DNA of 27,037 nt from a virus: positions 1 to 27,037 of IMG/VR virus record IMGVR_UViG_3300010299_000048, one strand, 5' to 3'. This document shows, one piece after another, positions 7,993-16,910 of this stretch. Each line of letters begins with the position of its first letter. The first letter of the stretch is position 1. The notes under the pieces were generated by a model. It was not told the DNA's origin, did not search any database, and worked only from the letters and a program-made list of their open reading frames with translations. The position numbers and the translations under genes were made by a program.

Positions 7993-9224
7993 TGGCAGAA
8001 AAGATATTAGTAAAAGATTTACAAAAGTTAGACCCAGGCTCAGAACTGGTACAACTTTTTGAAATTGAATATGCTAAAAATAACTATGTATATGTAATGT
8101 CAGGGCTTGACTCTGATTTGACAGCAGTTCAAATGAGAGATTATACTAATAATGCAACTATAAGAACATATACTGCTATACCAATTAAAGCCGAAGGATT
8201 CGAAACAAAAAATGATGGTGCACAACCAAAGCCCACACTATCGATTGCAAATGCAACAACAGCTTTTAGTGGTGCAATTGGTACTACTGATTACGAAAGT
8301 TTAGTTGGACTTAAAATTATCAGACGACTTACTCTAAAGAAATATCTATATGGAGAAAGCGGAGATGCAAGTCCACCAATAGAATACCCTAGACAAGTAT
8401 GGTATGTAGATAGAATAAAATCAAGAAATAAAGTACAGATTACTTTAGAACTTGCTTCCCCATTTGATTTGAGTGGAATACAACTACCTGGTCGTTCTAT
8501 TGTGGCAAATAGATGTCCTTTTATGTATCAGGGCGCAAGTGACCATTTACCAGAGTATAAAAAAGCAAAGAGTAGATGTACTTGGAATATAGATGGGAAA
8601 AAGAAAATACAATATAGTAGCTATGACGGTGGAACAGAATATACCATTTATGCAAATGTAGACGATGAATATATTATTGATGAAAGTATTGTAAGTGGAT
8701 TAAGTCCATCTTCAACTCCAGCAAGTATTACAATAGATACATATTATAAAACACAAATAAGTGCAAATAGATTTAATGCAAACGGAACAACAAGTAGTGT
8801 TACAAAAAACTTATACTGGCAAGCTACAGCAACAACAGCAAGTCCAGGCACAATAAGTGTAAGTAATAGTAACTTTAAACCAGTGAGAGTATATAATGCA
8901 TACTCACATGGTACAGAATATTTTACATATTCAGATGATAGATATAACGATTATGTAACTTTTACTGACAATGTATCAACCAGTGAAACTTACAACTATA
9001 CTCTTATGTGGAAAGCAGTAAAACCTTCAGAAAGTGTAAAACCTGATTTTGGAGTTTACTGGCAAAGAGGAGATACTTGTAGTAAAAGTTTAGATGGATG
9101 TAAACTGAGATTTGGATTTCAACCAAAAGATTCAGCAAACTCTAGTACAACAGGAAAGGCAAAAACAAATACGGGAGCAGACCTACCATTTGGTGGATTC
9201 CCAGCAGCAAAGGCATTCTCGTGA
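7992..9224 (+). CDS. L: Minor tail protein L (lambda gpL family, four-Cys) with insertion
   Basis: A 410-residue protein. The N-terminal half (residues 1-170) has the gpL pattern: EYPRQVWYVDRI, ITLELASPFDLSGIQLPGR and then Cys175 (NRCPFMYQG). Further cysteines are Cys196 (KSRCTWN), Cys363 and Cys370 (GDTCSKSLDGCKLRFG). In lambda gpL, four such cysteines bind an iron-sulphur cluster. Here about 165 residues, mostly Ser/Thr/Tyr-rich beta sequence, lie between the second and third Cys; lambda gpL is only 232 residues. The protein should form part of the tail-tip ring between M and J. It ends with FGGFPAAKAF, a common L family ending. The stop overlaps the GTG start of the next gene. Confidence 0.88.
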   Translation: MAEKILVKDLQKLDPGSELVQLFEIEYAKNNYVYVMSGLDSDLTAVQMRDYTNNATIRTYTAIPIKAEGFETKNDGAQPKPTLSIANATTAFSGAIGTTDYESLVGLKIIRRLTLKKYLYGESGDASPPIEYPRQVWYVDRIKSRNKVQITLELASPFDLSGIQLPGRSIVANRCPFMYQGASDHLPEYKKAKSRCTWNIDGKKKIQYSSYDGGTEYTIYANVDDEYIIDESIVSGLSPSSTPASITIDTYYKTQISANRFNANGTTSSVTKNLYWQATATTASPGTISVSNSNFKPVRVYNAYSHGTEYFTYSDDRYNDYVTFTDNVSTSETYNYTLMWKAVKPSESVKPDFGVYWQRGDTCSKSLDGCKLRFGFQPKDSANSSTTGKAKTNTGADLPFGGFPAAKAFS

Positions 9225-9535
9225 TCGAAGATATTTTTGCTCATGCAGAATCAGCTGCGCCTGGTGAATGTTGTGGACTTGTTGTACAGGATGAAAACGG
9301 AGAAAAATATATTCCGAGTGAAAATCTCCACGAAGATAATTCGCAGTTTAAAATTGACCCAAAGTTATTCATTCATCATCAATTAAAATCAAATATAAAA
9401 TATGTTGTCCATAGTCACTACGACTCGGATTGTCGCCCAAGTGAGTATGACATAGATAATTGTAATGCGGTAGGTATTCCATATTTAATTGTTTCCTACC
9501 CACAAAAAGAGGTATTTATACTAGAACCAACATGA
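9221..9535 (+). CDS. K: Tail assembly protein K-like, JAMM peptidase domain only
   Basis: A 104-residue protein starting with GTG in a GTGA overlap with the L gene. It carries a complete JAMM/MPN+ metal site: Glu16 (PGECCG), then His64-Ser-His66, seven residues, Ser74, two residues and Asp77. This is the pattern of zinc-dependent Mov34 family peptidases. Lambda gpK carries a JAMM domain followed by an NlpC/P60 peptidase domain and is needed for tail tip assembly. Here the NlpC/P60 part is missing; the gene ends right after the JAMM domain and passes into the I gene by an ATGA overlap. It may cleave a tail or chaperone protein, or the ubiquitin-like I protein next door, but the substrate is unknown. 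Confidence 0.85.
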   Translation: MIEDIFAHAESAAPGECCGLVVQDENGEKYIPSENLHEDNSQFKIDPKLFIHHQLKSNIKYVVHSHYDSDCRPSEYDIDNCNAVGIPYLIVSYPQKEVFILEPT

Positions 9536-10227
9536 AAAGAAAGATAATATTATTAGGTAGAATGGGAGAACTCTTTGGAAAAGAGCATAATCTCGTATGC
9601 AAAAATGTGCATGAAGCAATGCATGCTATCGACCAACTTAAGGGAGGCTTAAGAAAATATTTACTAGACTGTACTGATAAAGGTATAGAGTTTCATGTGG
9701 CAAAAGGAGATGAACTTCTTGAGTACGATAATCTACATTCAGATTTAGGAGAAAATGATTTAGTTATCACACCTTTACCACAAGGTGCAGATCTTCTAAA
9801 AACAATTATTGGTATTGCACTTATAGTTCTTGGAGCATTTACTTTTGGAGCAACAACAGCTCTTGGTATAGCACTTATAGTTGGAGGAGGATTACTTGCA
9901 CTAAAAGGAATTGTAGATATGTTAACTCCAGAAATGCCCGATGATTCTTCAGATGAATCAAACTTATTCAAAGGGCCGATTAATAATGCTAAAGTTGGTA
10001 TACCTGTGCCTCTCGCCTATGGAAAACTAGAAGTCGGTGGCGCACCTATAAACTTTGGATTTACAGATTCAAAAATAACTTCTGCACCAGGATTTACTTT
10101 TGGTAAAAAAGATGGAACAGGTGGAGGATACTCTGGTGGCAGTGGCGGTGGCGGCGCTGGAGGCGGCGGTGGCGGTGGCGGTGGCGGCCGTGAAAGAGAC
10201 GCTATGAAATATTCGGAGCAAAAATAA
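9532..10227 (+). CDS. I: Tail tip assembly protein I (lambda gpI family)
   Basis: A 231-residue protein. Residues 1-83 fit the ubiquitin-like beta-grasp domain of gpI (start MKRKIILLGRMGELFG, end DLVITPLPQGA). Two hydrophobic helices follow (about 88-131, TIIGIALIVLGAF and LGIALIVGGGLLALKGIV), then the family signature GPINNAKVGIPVPLAYGKL (148-166). Residues 197-219 are almost pure glycine before a short charged tail. Lambda gpI is needed to assemble the tip with J and is not in the finished particle. The pair of a JAMM peptidase (K) and a ubiquitin-like protein (I) is a known feature of lambdoid tails. ATG overlaps the K stop, and its own stop overlaps the J start. Confidence 0.88.
   Translation: MKRKIILLGRMGELFGKEHNLVCKNVHEAMHAIDQLKGGLRKYLLDCTDKGIEFHVAKGDELLEYDNLHSDLGENDLVITPLPQGADLLKTIIGIALIVLGAFTFGATTALGIALIVGGGLLALKGIVDMLTPEMPDDSSDESNLFKGPINNAKVGIPVPLAYGKLEVGGAPINFGFTDSKITSAPGFTFGKKDGTGGGYSGGSGGGGAGGGGGGGGGGRERDAMKYSEQK
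10134..10190 (+). repeat. GGC/GGT triplet tract coding for polyglycine
   Basis: Nearly uninterrupted GGC and GGT triplets within the I gene, coding for the Gly-rich end of that protein. It is the most GC-rich stretch of the window, in strong contrast to its AT-rich surroundings, and is likely prone to slippage in copy number. Confidence 0.8.
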
Positions 10228-13200
10228 TGGCAGGTAATTCAAGATATAATAATTTTACAAAGACTACTAAACATCAGACTGCTGTTATTTATGATGCTAT
10301 ATCAGAAGGCCCAATAGAAGGATTAGTTAACGGGCCAAATAGTATTATAATAGACGGAAACCCTGCGGCTTCTCAAAATGTTTCTACTTATTATCAAATG
10401 TTTAGGTCACCAAATGCTTCTTATGTATCTACTACAAGAGTTATTACAGATATTGGTGGTGGTAATATATTTGATAACATTACTACAGCACAGGGGGAAA
10501 GATACGCTTCAGTTATTGCAGGTAAAAAACGAGCAACAGATTGTAGCACAACAGCAGGATCACGAATTATTACTACAGCATCAGCTTTCTTTGCCGCAGA
10601 TGATATTTATGATGAAGGAGTACCGCTCAATCAATTTATCAGAATCGAAGGAGCAGGTGTAGCAAATGGAGAATACGCAGGACAGATCGTACAATACATA
10701 AATACTACTGCGGTAAGAGTAGACTCAGCTCCCGCTCAAACAGTATCTTCCGCAAATGTTTCTATAGACTTAGTCGATAAAGTTGCAAGTTATTCTGGAA
10801 ATACATGTACTTTAACAACAGGGGGTGGAATTAATACAAATCCAACTGCGGTTTTACTATCCCCACCAGCAGTATCTGCAGGAGAACCTTTAAAATATAA
10901 CTTTAATAATTTTGGATGGGCATTTAGACCAGGTGAGAGAGACCAATCTTATTTATCCGCGCCTTCAGGAGTCGGAAGTGCATCTTCAGCACATTCAATA
11001 AATCAAGCTCTCGATCAAACAGACTTACGCTCTATTGGACAACCTACAAACTCAGCTTTAGGAATTGATACTGATATTTCTCCAAATAGAAATGGAGAAA
11101 GTGGCATATCTAGAGTTGCATCTACAGGCATGAATATTGCAGACCCAGGTGAAATTGATTTTATTCGTGTAACTTTAAATCATGCACAAATGATTTCTCG
11201 AAAAGAAAATGGAAGAACAGGTAATGGATTTGCTGAGTATAGAATAGTATTTTCATATAAAACAGATTCGACAGATGATTTTGCAAATAATGAAAAAGTA
11301 ATTTTTGGTAGATCAAGTTTAGCAAGTAGTCCAGCATCTTATCATGCCAATACTCGTGTTAAATCTGGCAGTACTGGAATAATTGATACACAGACTCAAT
11401 CACCTTTTAATAGTATTTTTAGTTTTGATATTTCAAAGTATCAACCATTTACTGATTACAAAATAGATATACAAAGAGTATCTCCAATTAACCAAAAAGA
11501 AAATAGCTGGCAACAAACAAACCAAGGTAGTGTTGTTTCAATTGAAAACATCATTACAGACAAATTAACTTATCCTTATACTGCATATGCAGGAGTAGTA
11601 GTTGATGCAGAAGATTTTGAAGATATTCCAGAAAGAGCTTATGAAATAAGAGGACTTCGCGTAAAAGTTCCTACTAATTACTTTCCTTTAGAAGAAATAC
11701 ATGATTCAACAGGAATAAGAAGAGCAGTTGCATCTTACACTAGAAATGTAACTACTGGTGTAGATACAGGAGCAGAAGTTGATTGGGACGGTAACTTTAG
11801 AGGAGATAAGAAAACTTTTGATGGTGCTTCTCCAAACTATGAAGCAGTATATTGTAATAACCCTGTATGGGTTTTTATGGACTTAGTCTCAAATCCAAGA
11901 TATGGATTAGGTAAATATGTAGACCCAGATTTTGACTTTACACAAATTGATAAATATACATTATACAATCTAGCAAAATATTGTGACGAACTTGTACCAG
12001 ATGGAAAAGGCGGAACAGAACCTAGATTTACATGTAATTTATATATTCAAAAAGGTCAAGACGCTTTAAGACTATTAAAAGATTTAACTACTATGATTCG
12101 TGGTATGTTAATTTGGCATAATGGTCAAATAAGTTTAAACTCGAACAGAGAGAAAGGTGCTATATACACTTTTGGTAAATCAAATGTAATTGATGGAACA
12201 TTTGAATATGCAGGAACTTCAAAAAGATTTAGAACAAATGAAATAAAAGTTACTTGGAATGACCCTGAGAATAGATATAAACAAGCAGTAGAAATTGTTA
12301 CAGATGACAATAATATTGCAGAAACAGGCAGAGTAGTAACAAAAGACTTACCAGCACTTGGATGTACTTCACAAGGTCAAGCACAAAGACTTGGTAAGTG
12401 GCATTTACTTACTGAAAAATTAGAAAAAGAAGTTGTAACATTTAAAACAGGTATAAATGGTGGCGCACTTGTAGCAGGTGATGTAATTTTAATACAAGAC
12501 GCAGATAATGAGAATGTTCAGTTTAGTGGTCGTATCTCTAGTGCAACATCATCAACTACTACTGTAATCGAAACAGACAGAGCAATCTCTCTCAATGGTA
12601 CAGATAACTTTGACTTACATTTAATCTTTCCAAAAGGCGGTGCTTATATTGGACAACCAAGAGCAACTATAAATGGAAGTTCTTATAGCGTTGGTGATTT
12701 AATATTAGAACACGCAAATGGTACTGCTATTACAACTCAGGCTTCCGCGTCACAATTAAAAGATGATGCAGGCGCACTTGTACAAGTTATCTGGTCAGAA
12801 GATCAAAGAATAGAAACAAAACCAATCTCATCATATAACTCATCAAATATTACAGTATCAAGTGCATTTAGTGAGGCTCCAAATAGTGAAGTAATGTATG
12901 CAATTACAGGACAAACAGCACAAGGAGCAGATGTTACAGGTAGTGCAAAAGAATACATAATTACTCGAATTAAAGAAAATACAAAAGACATGACTTTTGA
13001 AATTACTGCAGCTGAGTATGATGTAGACAAGTTTTCAGAAATTGATAGAGGATGGGTAATTCCTGATATACCAGATGTTATGCGTCCACCAAAAAGAACA
13101 GAAGTTGTACCTGTACCAGTGAATGTTTCCGTAGCTATTGTACCAGATGATGAAGGTGGAGACAATACCGATGTAGAGAGTGCAACCACAAAATATAAAG

Positions 13201-16200
13201 CATTAGTACAATGGATTGCACCAAAGTCACTAAGAACAGATCAAGATGGAAATGCACTTGATGATGTATATGAGCATTTGGCTGGATTTGATTTAGAACA
13301 TGATGTTCCACAATCAGACAAAGTAAAAAATAATACAGGGTTTATTCGAGAAGCAATTAGATCTAGAGGGCAAAATAACTTTTCTATACGAAATGTATCA
13401 ACAGGAGATGAGTTTAGAGTTCGTGTTAGAACAGTAAATACTCAAGGATATACTTCTGAGTTTATTCAAGCAAAGTTTACCTTTAGTCCAGAAGATATGG
13501 TAGTACCTACTTCTAACGTAATTGGAGCAGGAATCAATCAAGTAATTGCAAGAGGTGGTACATTGTCTACAGGAATGACTATTAATACCTCTACAGGTGC
13601 AGTAAGTTTTGATTCTTCAACTTATACTTTTCAACCACCAACAGGAGTTCCTACAGTCTCTATAACAAGTGGAAATACTAATTTTACAGACGAGTCATTC
13701 AGTAGTTTAGCAAACGGTCAAACAGGATATTTATTATTTGACTATGATGGTAACTTAGCAAGAGGAGCAACAAGAACAGATGTTTTAAGATCGATTGTTA
13801 TAGCTTCAGATAATGTAGCAGCTTCCAATACAAGTAATGTACCATATTATTTTAATTTCTTTCAACGACTTGGACAAGCAAATAACGACTTAACACAAGC
13901 AAATGGTACTTTTAGTTTATCACAGTTTTCTTCAAATCTAACAGGTACTTCTACAACTTTTGAACTAGATTATCAAGCAGGGGATGTAATAATTTTAGAC
14001 GATGCAGGTGCTTCTCGATTCTGGGCAAGAGTTGCTCATGTAGAAAGTAACACATCAATGACTATTGTAAATGCTTCAGATAGAGATTATTCAGGCGCAA
14101 ACTTATTTAGACAAAGTCTAAGATTTGATAGACAAAAAGATTCAATTATAGCTTCGGTTACAAATACAGCAGGAACATTTAGTTTAGTTAACTTTGCTAG
14201 TGGAGAAAGAGGAGCAGATGGATTACCAGGTGCAAACGGTGCAGATGGAGCTGCAGGAATAGATTCAAGAACAGTAAACTTAACTATAGGCGACCAAGCA
14301 TTTACATATTCAAATACAGGAAGTAGCCCATCACCTTCAAGTACAACAGTAACAGCTACTGCATTAAATACGACTGGAACAGTATACTACGAGTTTTTCT
14401 TAAATGATGTAAGTCAAGCAAATACTACCACTAATACTTATACATATACTCCACAGGCTTCTTTCAGCAATATGCCTGATAAAATAGAAGTTCAAATTAG
14501 AGATAGTGGTGAAACTGCAATTAAAGCTAGAGACCAATTAACAACATACGGAGTTAAACCTGGAACAAACGGAACAAACGGAACAAACGGAACAGATGGA
14601 AATGATGGTGCAGATGCGATAACTGTTATATTATCTAATGAGGCACATACACTTCCAACCACAAATGCGGGAGTAGTAACTTATACTGATTCGGGAACAG
14701 ATATTCTAGTATACGACGGTACAACTCAAGTTCCTTACGATGACAGCTCTCCTTATGATTCGCCTTCTTTTAGAGTAAGTGCTTCAGGTAGTAATATTAC
14801 TGTAGGAAGTGCAAGTACTGTTTCAACATACACAAGAAGATTTGCAAATCACAGCTCTATGACTGCAGATAATGCAAAAGTAACTTATACTATTACAGTC
14901 AAAAATAGTGATGGTAATGAGTTTACATTTACAAAAGTACAATCATTATCTAAATCAATTGGAGGAGACGATGGAGCACCAGGAGTAGATGCATATACTG
15001 TAGTTTTTACAAATGAATCACACGCTTTTGATGCAAATAGTAGCGGAACAATCAGCGATTTTACAACTTTTAGTTCAAGTCCAACAGTATATAAAGGAAG
15101 TCAGGCATATACTTATGATGCAACTTCTCCTTATACTGCAAATAGTTTTAGATATGGAACAAGAACAGATGTAAATGTAAGTTCAGCTGTATCAGCAAGT
15201 GGAGTAGTTTCTTTAAACTCAAACTCAGCAATCGGAAGTGGTGCAACTCTTACAGGTACTGTAACTATTCCTATTATTGATAATAACGGTGGTGCAACAG
15301 TTGCTACAAAAACACTTTCATTTGTAAAAGTTAACGCAGGGTCTATAGGAACAGATGGAGTTAGAGGCTCAGGAATATTCACTTTCGAAGAATCAACAAC
15401 TACAGAAATCAGTGCTGCACAAGCAGTGAACTTTGCAGGAACATTAAATAATGCATCCGCAGTTGCAGTTGCAAACGCAGTAATACAGTCATCTTCTGAT
15501 GGATTTTTAAGACCAAATGATAGAGTAACAGTTACAGATAATTCAGCAGATTCCGCTGGAACAAGAGTATATAATGGCTCAGCAGTATCTTCAGCAGGTT
15601 CAGTAACAGCAGCAAACTTTAGTGCTTTAGTAGTAGAAACTTTTGATGGTTCAGTAATCGTTGAAGGAACACTAGCAGCTAACAGATTAAGTGCAAATAC
15701 TACATTTACAAATAGAGCAAATATAGCAAATACAATTCAACTTGGAACAAGTGGAGACAATGGTAAGTTTGTAACTGCAAATAAAACAACTTTTGCAGAT
15801 GGAGACTTAGGAGTATACTTTGACGGTGCTGGTAATGTAAATATTGGACAGGATTCAGGAAACAAGTTTATTAAGTTCTATAGTGCAAATGGAACACTAG
15901 CTATAGGACAATCAGTACAAATAGGTGCTACTGCAGCTTCTGATATTGAAGCAGAAGTAGGAGCAACAGCTGCAGCTTCAGCTGCTCAAAATACAGCTAA
16001 TTCAAAAGCTACTTTATCAGAAGCAAATACAGCTGCAAATACAAATATACTATCTAACGGTGCAAAAACTGGAGGGTCTGTTGGTGGGTGGACTATTGAT
16101 TCTTCAGCAATTTACAGTGGAACAAAAGACACAGCAGGATATACTTCAGGGTCAGGAATAACATTTAATAGTGCTGGCTCTATACATGCTAATCAGTTTT

Positions 16201-16910
16201 ATATTGATACATCAGGAAATGCTTTCTTCAAAGGAGACCTATCAGCTGCAACTGTAACAATAGGACAGATTGCGGAGTTCCCTAATACAGCCGCTATGAA
16301 CACTGCTACAAGTAGTGCAGCATCCGCAGCAAATAATGCAGCAAACTCAGCAAGTGATGCAGCAAACTCAGCAGCTGCAGCCCAAAGTACCGCAGACTCA
16401 AAAGTAACTCATGGCGCAGTTAATACTTCATCTACTATAGTAGGTGGTGGAGTAGGTGGATGGACAATTACTCAGTATCATTTAGCAGGTGGAGCTATAG
16501 TTGGAAACTATACAACAGGCACATCAACTTCAGGAAATGGAACTTATTTAACAACTGGAGGATTATTACTAGGGTCAGATGGATTTATTTCAGCAAATCA
16601 GTTCTATCTAGACACAAACGGTAATGCAGGGTTTAAAGGAACAATATCAATTGGGTCAATTACAACAGCAGGTGGAGCTACTTCAAGCTCAGTAAATAAT
16701 GTAGCAAACTCAGCAGCTAATGCAGCAAGTGACGCAGCTAATGCACATACTACGGCAAATAGTGCAAACAGTCAAGCAAACGGAACAGTTGCTTCTTCTC
16801 CAAATCAAACTGGAGGAGCTGTAGCAGGATGGTCAATTAATGCAAGTGCAATATCAAGCGCAAACATTGTAATTGATTCAACTAATCAAAGGATTTTAAT
16901 TTCAGACTAA
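10227..16910 (+). CDS. J: Tail tip attachment protein J (host specificity, lambda gpJ family), extended
   Basis: A 2227-residue protein; lambda J is 1132. The N-terminal hub matches the J family: YDAISEGPIEGLVNGPNSII near residue 20-40, then NNPVWVFMDLVSNPRYGLGK and GMLIWHNGQISLN. A fibronectin-III-like region lies at about 990-1090 (ITPLV-type strands, FRVRVRTVNTQGYTSEF). Collagen-like Gly-X-Y stretches occur near 1325, 1447, 1580 and 1708, separating Ser/Thr-rich beta domains; two of these look paralogous (ILSNEAHTL...SPYDSPSFR and VFTNESHAF...SPYTANSFR). Near 1800, ETFDGSVIVEGTLAANRLSA resembles the DUF1983-type end of J proteins. The C-terminal 300 residues have Ala-rich coils and three GG.V.GW modules. 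J hubs close the tail tip as a trimer, and the variable C-terminus binds the receptor. Confidence 0.93.
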   Translation: MAGNSRYNNFTKTTKHQTAVIYDAISEGPIEGLVNGPNSIIIDGNPAASQNVSTYYQMFRSPNASYVSTTRVITDIGGGNIFDNITTAQGERYASVIAGKKRATDCSTTAGSRIITTASAFFAADDIYDEGVPLNQFIRIEGAGVANGEYAGQIVQYINTTAVRVDSAPAQTVSSANVSIDLVDKVASYSGNTCTLTTGGGINTNPTAVLLSPPAVSAGEPLKYNFNNFGWAFRPGERDQSYLSAPSGVGSASSAHSINQALDQTDLRSIGQPTNSALGIDTDISPNRNGESGISRVASTGMNIADPGEIDFIRVTLNHAQMISRKENGRTGNGFAEYRIVFSYKTDSTDDFANNEKVIFGRSSLASSPASYHANTRVKSGSTGIIDTQTQSPFNSIFSFDISKYQPFTDYKIDIQRVSPINQKENSWQQTNQGSVVSIENIITDKLTYPYTAYAGVVVDAEDFEDIPERAYEIRGLRVKVPTNYFPLEEIHDSTGIRRAVASYTRNVTTGVDTGAEVDWDGNFRGDKKTFDGASPNYEAVYCNNPVWVFMDLVSNPRYGLGKYVDPDFDFTQIDKYTLYNLAKYCDELVPDGKGGTEPRFTCNLYIQKGQDALRLLKDLTTMIRGMLIWHNGQISLNSNREKGAIYTFGKSNVIDGTFEYAGTSKRFRTNEIKVTWNDPENRYKQAVEIVTDDNNIAETGRVVTKDLPALGCTSQGQAQRLGKWHLLTEKLEKEVVTFKTGINGGALVAGDVILIQDADNENVQFSGRISSATSSTTTVIETDRAISLNGTDNFDLHLIFPKGGAYIGQPRATINGSSYSVGDLILEHANGTAITTQASASQLKDDAGALVQVIWSEDQRIETKPISSYNSSNITVSSAFSEAPNSEVMYAITGQTAQGADVTGSAKEYIITRIKENTKDMTFEITAAEYDVDKFSEIDRGWVIPDIPDVMRPPKRTEVVPVPVNVSVAIVPDDEGGDNTDVESATTKYKALVQWIAPKSLRTDQDGNALDDVYEHLAGFDLEHDVPQSDKVKNNTGFIREAIRSRGQNNFSIRNVSTGDEFRVRVRTVNTQGYTSEFIQAKFTFSPEDMVVPTSNVIGAGINQVIARGGTLSTGMTINTSTGAVSFDSSTYTFQPPTGVPTVSITSGNTNFTDESFSSLANGQTGYLLFDYDGNLARGATRTDVLRSIVIASDNVAASNTSNVPYYFNFFQRLGQANNDLTQANGTFSLSQFSSNLTGTSTTFELDYQAGDVIILDDAGASRFWARVAHVESNTSMTIVNASDRDYSGANLFRQSLRFDRQKDSIIASVTNTAGTFSLVNFASGERGADGLPGANGADGAAGIDSRTVNLTIGDQAFTYSNTGSSPSPSSTTVTATALNTTGTVYYEFFLNDVSQANTTTNTYTYTPQASFSNMPDKIEVQIRDSGETAIKARDQLTTYGVKPGTNGTNGTNGTDGNDGADAITVILSNEAHTLPTTNAGVVTYTDSGTDILVYDGTTQVPYDDSSPYDSPSFRVSASGSNITVGSASTVSTYTRRFANHSSMTADNAKVTYTITVKNSDGNEFTFTKVQSLSKSIGGDDGAPGVDAYTVVFTNESHAFDANSSGTISDFTTFSSSPTVYKGSQAYTYDATSPYTANSFRYGTRTDVNVSSAVSASGVVSLNSNSAIGSGATLTGTVTIPIIDNNGGATVATKTLSFVKVNAGSIGTDGVRGSGIFTFEESTTTEISAAQAVNFAGTLNNASAVAVANAVIQSSSDGFLRPNDRVTVTDNSADSAGTRVYNGSAVSSAGSVTAANFSALVVETFDGSVIVEGTLAANRLSANTTFTNRANIANTIQLGTSGDNGKFVTANKTTFADGDLGVYFDGAGNVNIGQDSGNKFIKFYSANGTLAIGQSVQIGATAASDIEAEVGATAAASAAQNTANSKATLSEANTAANTNILSNGAKTGGSVGGWTIDSSAIYSGTKDTAGYTSGSGITFNSAGSIHANQFYIDTSGNAFFKGDLSAATVTIGQIAEFPNTAAMNTATSSAASAANNAANSASDAANSAAAAQSTADSKVTHGAVNTSSTIVGGGVGGWTITQYHLAGGAIVGNYTTGTSTSGNGTYLTTGGLLLGSDGFISANQFYLDTNGNAGFKGTISIGSITTAGGATSSSVNNVANSAANAASDAANAHTTANSANSQANGTVASSPNQTGGAVAGWSINASAISSANIVIDSTNQRILISD
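14562..14597 (+). repeat. 9-bp tandem repeat coding for collagen-like Gly-Thr-Asn
   Basis: GGAACAAAC occurs three times in a row (14562-14588), followed by a fourth variant GGAACAGAT. It codes for Gly-Thr-Asn triplets in a collagen-like linker of the J protein. Exact tandem copies suggest recent slippage and a linker length that could vary between relatives. Confidence 0.85.
16071..16910 (+). repeat. Three C-terminal GG.V.GW modules in J
   Basis: Modules begin at 16071 (GGSVGGWTIDSSAI), 16443 (GGGVGGWTITQYHL) and 16812 (GGAVAGWSINASAI), about 123-124 residues apart. The first two continue to a shared ending (ISANQFYLDTNGNAGFKGTI in the second, a close match in the first); the third is cut short by the stop codon. 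Each is preceded by an Ala/Asn/Ser-rich coil-like stretch. This is an inferred module duplication at the receptor-facing end. Confidence 0.75.

Noticed and set aside
10378-10662. Plus-strand 94-codon frame inside the J gene
   Set aside because: It lies in another frame of a clear family gene, is Leu/Gln-rich in the way out-of-frame AT-rich sequence is, and has no ribosome-binding site.
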